Part shown: piece by piece, positions 7,880-11,294 of the stretch | Numbering within the stretch: position 1 is the first letter of the stretch | Layout of the letters: each line of letters starts with the position of its first letter | From: CAZYHS01 sp964647545 | Lineage (GTDB): Bacteria; UBA10199; GCA-002796325; 1-14-0-20-49-13 | NCBI GenBank assembly: GCA_964647545.1 | Contig: CAZYHS010000036.1 | Span: 1 to 11,294, forward strand | Direction: 5' to 3' | DNA length: 11,294 nt | Translations under genes and position numbers: made by a program | The notes under the pieces: model-generated | The model's database searches: none | Seen by the model: the letters and a program-made list of their open reading frames with translations, nothing else | What the model was told of the DNA's origin: nothing

Positions 7880-7900
7880 AATAATAAAATGCGTCAAAAA
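7864..7900. promoter_or_regulatory. Cluster of GTCAAA half-sites, operator-like
   Basis: TTTGAC (7864-7869) and GTCAAA (7875-7880) form a 6-base inverted repeat with a 5-base centre. A further direct copy, GTCAAAAA, lies at 7893-7900, 18 bases on from the second half-site. The cluster sits just after the stop of the NagB fusion and upstream of the candidate promoters of the giant gene, so a DNA-binding regulator is possible. The repeat is not followed by a T-run in either direction, so it is not an obvious terminator. Confidence 0.3.
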
Positions 7901-7911
7901 TAGTCTCTTAT

Positions 7912-10900
7912 TTAGCGATTGAAAATCTCTTTGTAGAGACTACGCAGCTGGTCAAGTTTTGCCTGTGCATCCTTTGGAAATGTCGCCTTAAATGTTTCGA
8001 ACCTTGCGTCGCTTCTAAGGATCATCACAAGTTCGAATGACTGCATTTTTTTACCGGTAAAAGAGGCCATGAGCTCGTCGTAGAGCGCCTTCTTTTCGAC
8101 AGAAACAGGAGCCTCTTGTTTCGGCGTGACAGGTTTTTCGTTCTGCTTCAATTCCTCCGCGGCTTCAGATGCCGAACCTCGCAATAATTCTATGTGGTAA
8201 TCGCCGAACATTCTAACGCGAAATATCAGGTCGAGAATGATCTTTTGGGACTCCAGCGAAAAAATCGTGGAATCGACAGCCTGAAGATCGGCAAAAAATT
8301 CCAAATAGTCCTTCTCAATATTTTTTATCACGACATCGTAAAGACCCAACGATTGAGAAATTTTACGAACCTGAAGAGTCAACAAAGTGGAAACGGCTTG
8401 AAGCTCCGTCTCGGAAACGCCAAGCTCCGCGGCCCTTTCAAGGCTGTCAAAGGCGAGCAAGATCGCCTCATAGACCGCCGCATACTTTTGCGGGGAATCT
8501 TTCCAAGCCTGTATTTCCGCAAGTTCTATGGCTATCCTTCCGGCAACCGATGAAGCATGTTCCCCGAAGACCAGTCCCGCCGTAGTAAACTCGTTGGCGT
8601 GGACGAAAAGCCACGCAGCGTCATGCAGCTTTTGCAATAGGCATGTGCTCTGCTGATAATCATTTGAACGGGCAAGCGCCAGCAGCTCATTTGCTTCGGC
8701 CAAACGAACGGGGTCAGTAGCCGATGTCGGCTTTTGCAAGACTCTTTCGCTTCTAACATCGACAACCGGGGGTTCTTCTACAGGCGCTGGAGAATTTTCC
8801 TGAGCGTCATACTTAGACTGCGGAGCTAATTTTTCGATTCTCTCGAGCAATTCAACGAGCTGGTCGAACTTTGATCTGGCTCCGGCAGACAAAAATTTCC
8901 TCACGCCGCTCTTTTTTCCGTGTTCAGACGCCTCGCTAAGCAAAACACCTCTCTCCATTCCCGTTATCTGCGGACTGAGCCCCTTCAAAAGCCCGTCTAA
9001 AGCGGCTCGCTCCTTTTCAACCAGAGAGGCAAGAACTTCCAAAGCTTTTATTTTGTCAGCGACCGCAATGTTAAGACCCGCCGGCGCCATCTTAAGTAAT
9101 TTGATAGCGCGCATGAGCATCGATGAGGTAAGTTGCGTCCTTCCGATATCTGCGAAGATATCGGCGGCAAGGGCCCTCAACTCGAACGCTTTGTCGGTCA
9201 ATCCCGCGCGATCGTAATATTCGGCGCCGGACTCATAGCTCACTCCCCGCTCATAACCTTTTTGTCTCTCCGCCAATGCAACGTACGCGACAGCGGCTTT
9301 TGCAAATTCACGTTTTGCAACAAGCTCCGACAAATAAGAATTGAAATGGATCTTGCCAAGCTCGACCTTTCCGGCTGCCATCTCCGCCAGCGCCTTCATC
9401 AACAACCTGTCGGATTGTTCAACCAGCTTTGGCTTCGCCGGAGAAGCCACAGAGCTCTCGGTCTTTTTGGTTTCACCTGCTACGGCTGCGACGTGACGTG
9501 AGACAGGAAGCAACTTTGCATGGGCCGCTTGCAGCTTTTTTAGATAAGCATCAAGCGACGGGAGTAAAGCGGAGGCATCTACTCCGGTCTTTGCCGCAAC
9601 GTTGCTCAAAACTTCTTTATGTCTGGTGGCCCTCTTAATTTCCAAATCAAGCTCTGCAACAATTCTATTCACATTTGCCAACTCCTGCTGCGTCAGGCCA
9701 TTCTTGGATTTATCGAGGTTCGAATAAATTCGATTCTTTCTGAATACGTTTCCTGCCGAATAATCGTAGAAACGCTTTCTAATATTCCCCACAACTTTTT
9801 CAAACGCGGCCAATTTCTCTACGGAAACAAGATCCATAGCAAGTTCGGCAATTCGCACCGATAAATCGATCAGCTCATCGTCGAGTTTTCTATCGATTAC
9901 GAACCTGACAACCCCCGACCTCTGCAGCACTTCGACAAAGATATCCAAAAATCTCTCGGCGGTTCTTTGCAACACGTCCAAGTCGGCCCCGTGCTTTTTC
10001 GCGGCCGTCAATCCCTCCAAACCATCGACCATTCTCTCCGCGATCCTGCGGCTCTCTCCCCTTACCTTGCATGACGACGGATTTATTGCCGGCAATCTTG
10101 CTACGATCTTTTCTGTGAGTCGCTCTGCATACTCAAACCATGTCGCAACCGCCATGTTTCTGTCACCCGCCTTCAAAAATGCCTCTGCCGCAATAATATA
10201 TTTTTTCAACTCGATCGAAAAATCCAGATTCGCCGCGGCGCGCGCCTGCTCAAGTTTGCGCTTTGCAATATTCAAAGCGATCTGATTGCCCCCTTCGGCT
10301 GAAGAAGTTCGACCGCCAAAAGAAAAGGCATGGGTATCAAGAAAGAATGTTACGTCGGGGTGCTCTCTTAATACCGAAGCAGGAACCACAGGAGTCGGTT
10401 CGCCAAAGATGGTTGCATGAACAGCCTCGTTTTTGCCTTCGCCGATAGCGATCAGGAAAACTTTTTTAGCAGCAAGAGTTGTAGCAAGACCGATCGTAAT
10501 GGCTCTTTTTGGAACCTGATCGATGTCGTCATTAAAAAAGCGCGCATTATCTTTGCGCGTCTGCTCGGTCAAAACAACAGGCCTGACATCCGACTTAAAC
10601 GGCGAACGGGGTTCATTAAATCCAATGTGGCCGTTCTTGCCGATTCCGAGCACAATAAGATCAAAACCGCCACTAGCTGCAATATCTGCGCTGTATCTTA
10701 GAGCTTCGGCTTTGCATTCGCTGACAGTTCCGTCGATGCCGTGTATATTTTCTTTTTTGATGCCGACGTGATTGTAGAGTTGATCTGCCATTTCAAAGCG
10801 GTAACTTCTTGGGTGAGTCGATGAAAGTCCGACATATTCGTCCTGATTGAACGCGATAACATTTTCCCAAAAAGTTTCTTTTGCATAGACCGACCTGAGA

Positions 10901-11294
10901 GTTTCATAGAACTTGGCCATTGTGCCGCCTGTTGAAAAGCAAACGACAGCGCGGCCATTTTTTTCGATTAGCGACCTAACTTCGGCCACAAAAGCATGAG
11001 CGGCAGCTACCGCAGGTTCTTCATATACTTTAATGAGAATCTTATTGATCACCTGCGAAAGGCTGGGTTTGATTTGAGCGCTACTTGTTCGTGACGAAGG
11101 ATCTGCTTCATAAAAGAATCTGCCGAGTCTGATATCACCGCCTGCCGTAGCCGTGACAAGCTTTTGCAGATCTTTTCCCCTGAGGGTTTCGATAAAGATT
11201 CGCACATCATCTTTGGCACGACCGAATTCTCTCCCGACATTATTTAAACTTACGCTCCCCATCATCGCCGAGATGCCGAAGTGGACGACGCACG
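7912..11294 (-). CDS. Glucosamine-6-phosphate deaminase (NagB-like) fused to a ~800-residue helical region, 5' end probably beyond window
   Basis: Numbering is from the first ATG, at 11265 (1117 residues). Residues ~75-315 form a NagB/6-phosphogluconolactonase-type domain. Visible motifs are STGGT (111-115, phosphate loop), FNQDEYVGL with D142 at the enolisation position (E. coli D72), HPRSY (151-155), GIGKNGHIGFNEP with N211, H213 and E218 for ring opening, TRKDNARFF (236-244), and GEGKNEA with K278. NagB converts glucosamine 6-phosphate to fructose 6-phosphate and ammonia in the cytosol. Typical NagB has 240-270 residues, so about 800 residues are extra. They are charged and helical, with TPR-like helix pairs near 352-392, 640-720 and 879-920, separated by Pro-containing linkers at ~597-617, 820-852 and 1038-1057. 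The frame stays open from 11265 to the window edge, and the ATG has no Shine-Dalgarno sequence. The domain also starts ~75 residues after that ATG. The true start is therefore probably outside the window. The tail could be regulatory or a scaffold; its role is unknown. Confidence 0.85.
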   Translation of the reverse strand, partial: CVVHFGISAMMGSVSLNNVGREFGRAKDDVRIFIETLRGKDLQKLVTATAGGDIRLGRFFYEADPSSRTSSAQIKPSLSQVINKILIKVYEEPAVAAAHAFVAEVRSLIEKNGRAVVCFSTGGTMAKFYETLRSVYAKETFWENVIAFNQDEYVGLSSTHPRSYRFEMADQLYNHVGIKKENIHGIDGTVSECKAEALRYSADIAASGGFDLIVLGIGKNGHIGFNEPRSPFKSDVRPVVLTEQTRKDNARFFNDDIDQVPKRAITIGLATTLAAKKVFLIAIGEGKNEAVHATIFGEPTPVVPASVLREHPDVTFFLDTHAFSFGGRTSSAEGGNQIALNIAKRKLEQARAAANLDFSIELKKYIIAAEAFLKAGDRNMAVATWFEYAERLTEKIVARLPAINPSSCKVRGESRRIAERMVDGLEGLTAAKKHGADLDVLQRTAERFLDIFVEVLQRSGVVRFVIDRKLDDELIDLSVRIAELAMDLVSVEKLAAFEKVVGNIRKRFYDYSAGNVFRKNRIYSNLDKSKNGLTQQELANVNRIVAELDLEIKRATRHKEVLSNVAAKTGVDASALLPSLDAYLKKLQAAHAKLLPVSRHVAAVAGETKKTESSVASPAKPKLVEQSDRLLMKALAEMAAGKVELGKIHFNSYLSELVAKREFAKAAVAYVALAERQKGYERGVSYESGAEYYDRAGLTDKAFELRALAADIFADIGRTQLTSSMLMRAIKLLKMAPAGLNIAVADKIKALEVLASLVEKERAALDGLLKGLSPQITGMERGVLLSEASEHGKKSGVRKFLSAGARSKFDQLVELLERIEKLAPQSKYDAQENSPAPVEEPPVVDVRSERVLQKPTSATDPVRLAEANELLALARSNDYQQSTCLLQKLHDAAWLFVHANEFTTAGLVFGEHASSVAGRIAIELAEIQAWKDSPQKYAAVYEAILLAFDSLERAAELGVSETELQAVSTLLTLQVRKISQSLGLYDVVIKNIEKDYLEFFADLQAVDSTIFSLESQKIILDLIFRVRMFGDYHIELLRGSASEAAEELKQNEKPVTPKQEAPVSVEKKALYDELMASFTGKKMQSFELVMILRSDARFETFKATFPKDAQAKLDQLRSLYKEIFNR

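Noticed and set aside
7864..7911. Intrinsic terminator after the NagB fusion
   Set aside because: The TTTGAC/GTCAAA hairpin has a short AT-rich stem and no T-run following it on the minus strand. The T-rich stretch precedes it instead.
8194..8553. A 119-codon plus-strand frame opposite the NagB fusion
   Set aside because: It is a shadow of the coding frame on the other strand, with no ribosome binding site or recognisable domain. The same holds for the other plus-strand frames of 60-135 codons.

Overview
The window holds three protein genes, all on the minus strand and read from right to left. Transcription order is: (1) a very large fusion protein that starts with a glucosamine-6-phosphate deaminase (NagB) domain, at 7912-11294 and probably running off the right edge; (2) a giant 2421-residue protein of unknown function, at 450-7715; (3) the first third of an HI0933/BaiN-type FAD-dependent oxidoreductase, at 1-413, cut by the left edge. 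About 97% of the window is coding. The only real intergenic stretch is 196 bases, at 7716-7911. I see no tRNA, rRNA, insertion sequence, CRISPR array or phage gene.

The organism is a bacterium using the standard bacterial code: it has Shine-Dalgarno-type initiation, a GTG start and bacterial enzyme families. Two proteins above 1100 and 2400 residues lie side by side. Both are built of long helical stretches joined by Pro/Glu/Ala-rich linkers, a style familiar from poorly studied, mostly uncultured lineages such as deltaproteobacterial candidate groups, Bdellovibrionota relatives or Omnitrophota. That placement is an impression only; no marker gene is present.

In the NagB fusion, the N-terminal part keeps the phosphate-binding, catalytic and ring-opening motifs of the deaminase. 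About 800 further residues follow, in charged helical and TPR-like segments with no recognised catalytic domain. This suggests a deaminase tethered to a scaffold or regulatory region, perhaps a sensor of amino-sugar phosphate.

The giant protein has a hydrophilic N-terminus without a signal peptide and a helical region. These are followed by a hydrophobic central region (about residues 563-790), Pro-rich linkers, a motif resembling ParB/sulfiredoxin-like folds (GDGNHRASAA), three divergent copies of a helical module, and a late region with an HIHP signature reminiscent of JAMM/JAB metallopeptidases. No single known family covers it.

The gap upstream of the giant gene contains one or two promoter candidates, a cluster of GTCAAA half-sites, a short tandem repeat and a clear ribosome binding site that fixes a GTG start. 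The giant gene may therefore have its own promoter. The flavoprotein follows its stop by only 18-36 bases and is probably co-transcribed. No common pathway for the three genes can be established from the sequence. The best candidate for an undescribed system is the pair of giant, linker-rich multidomain proteins.
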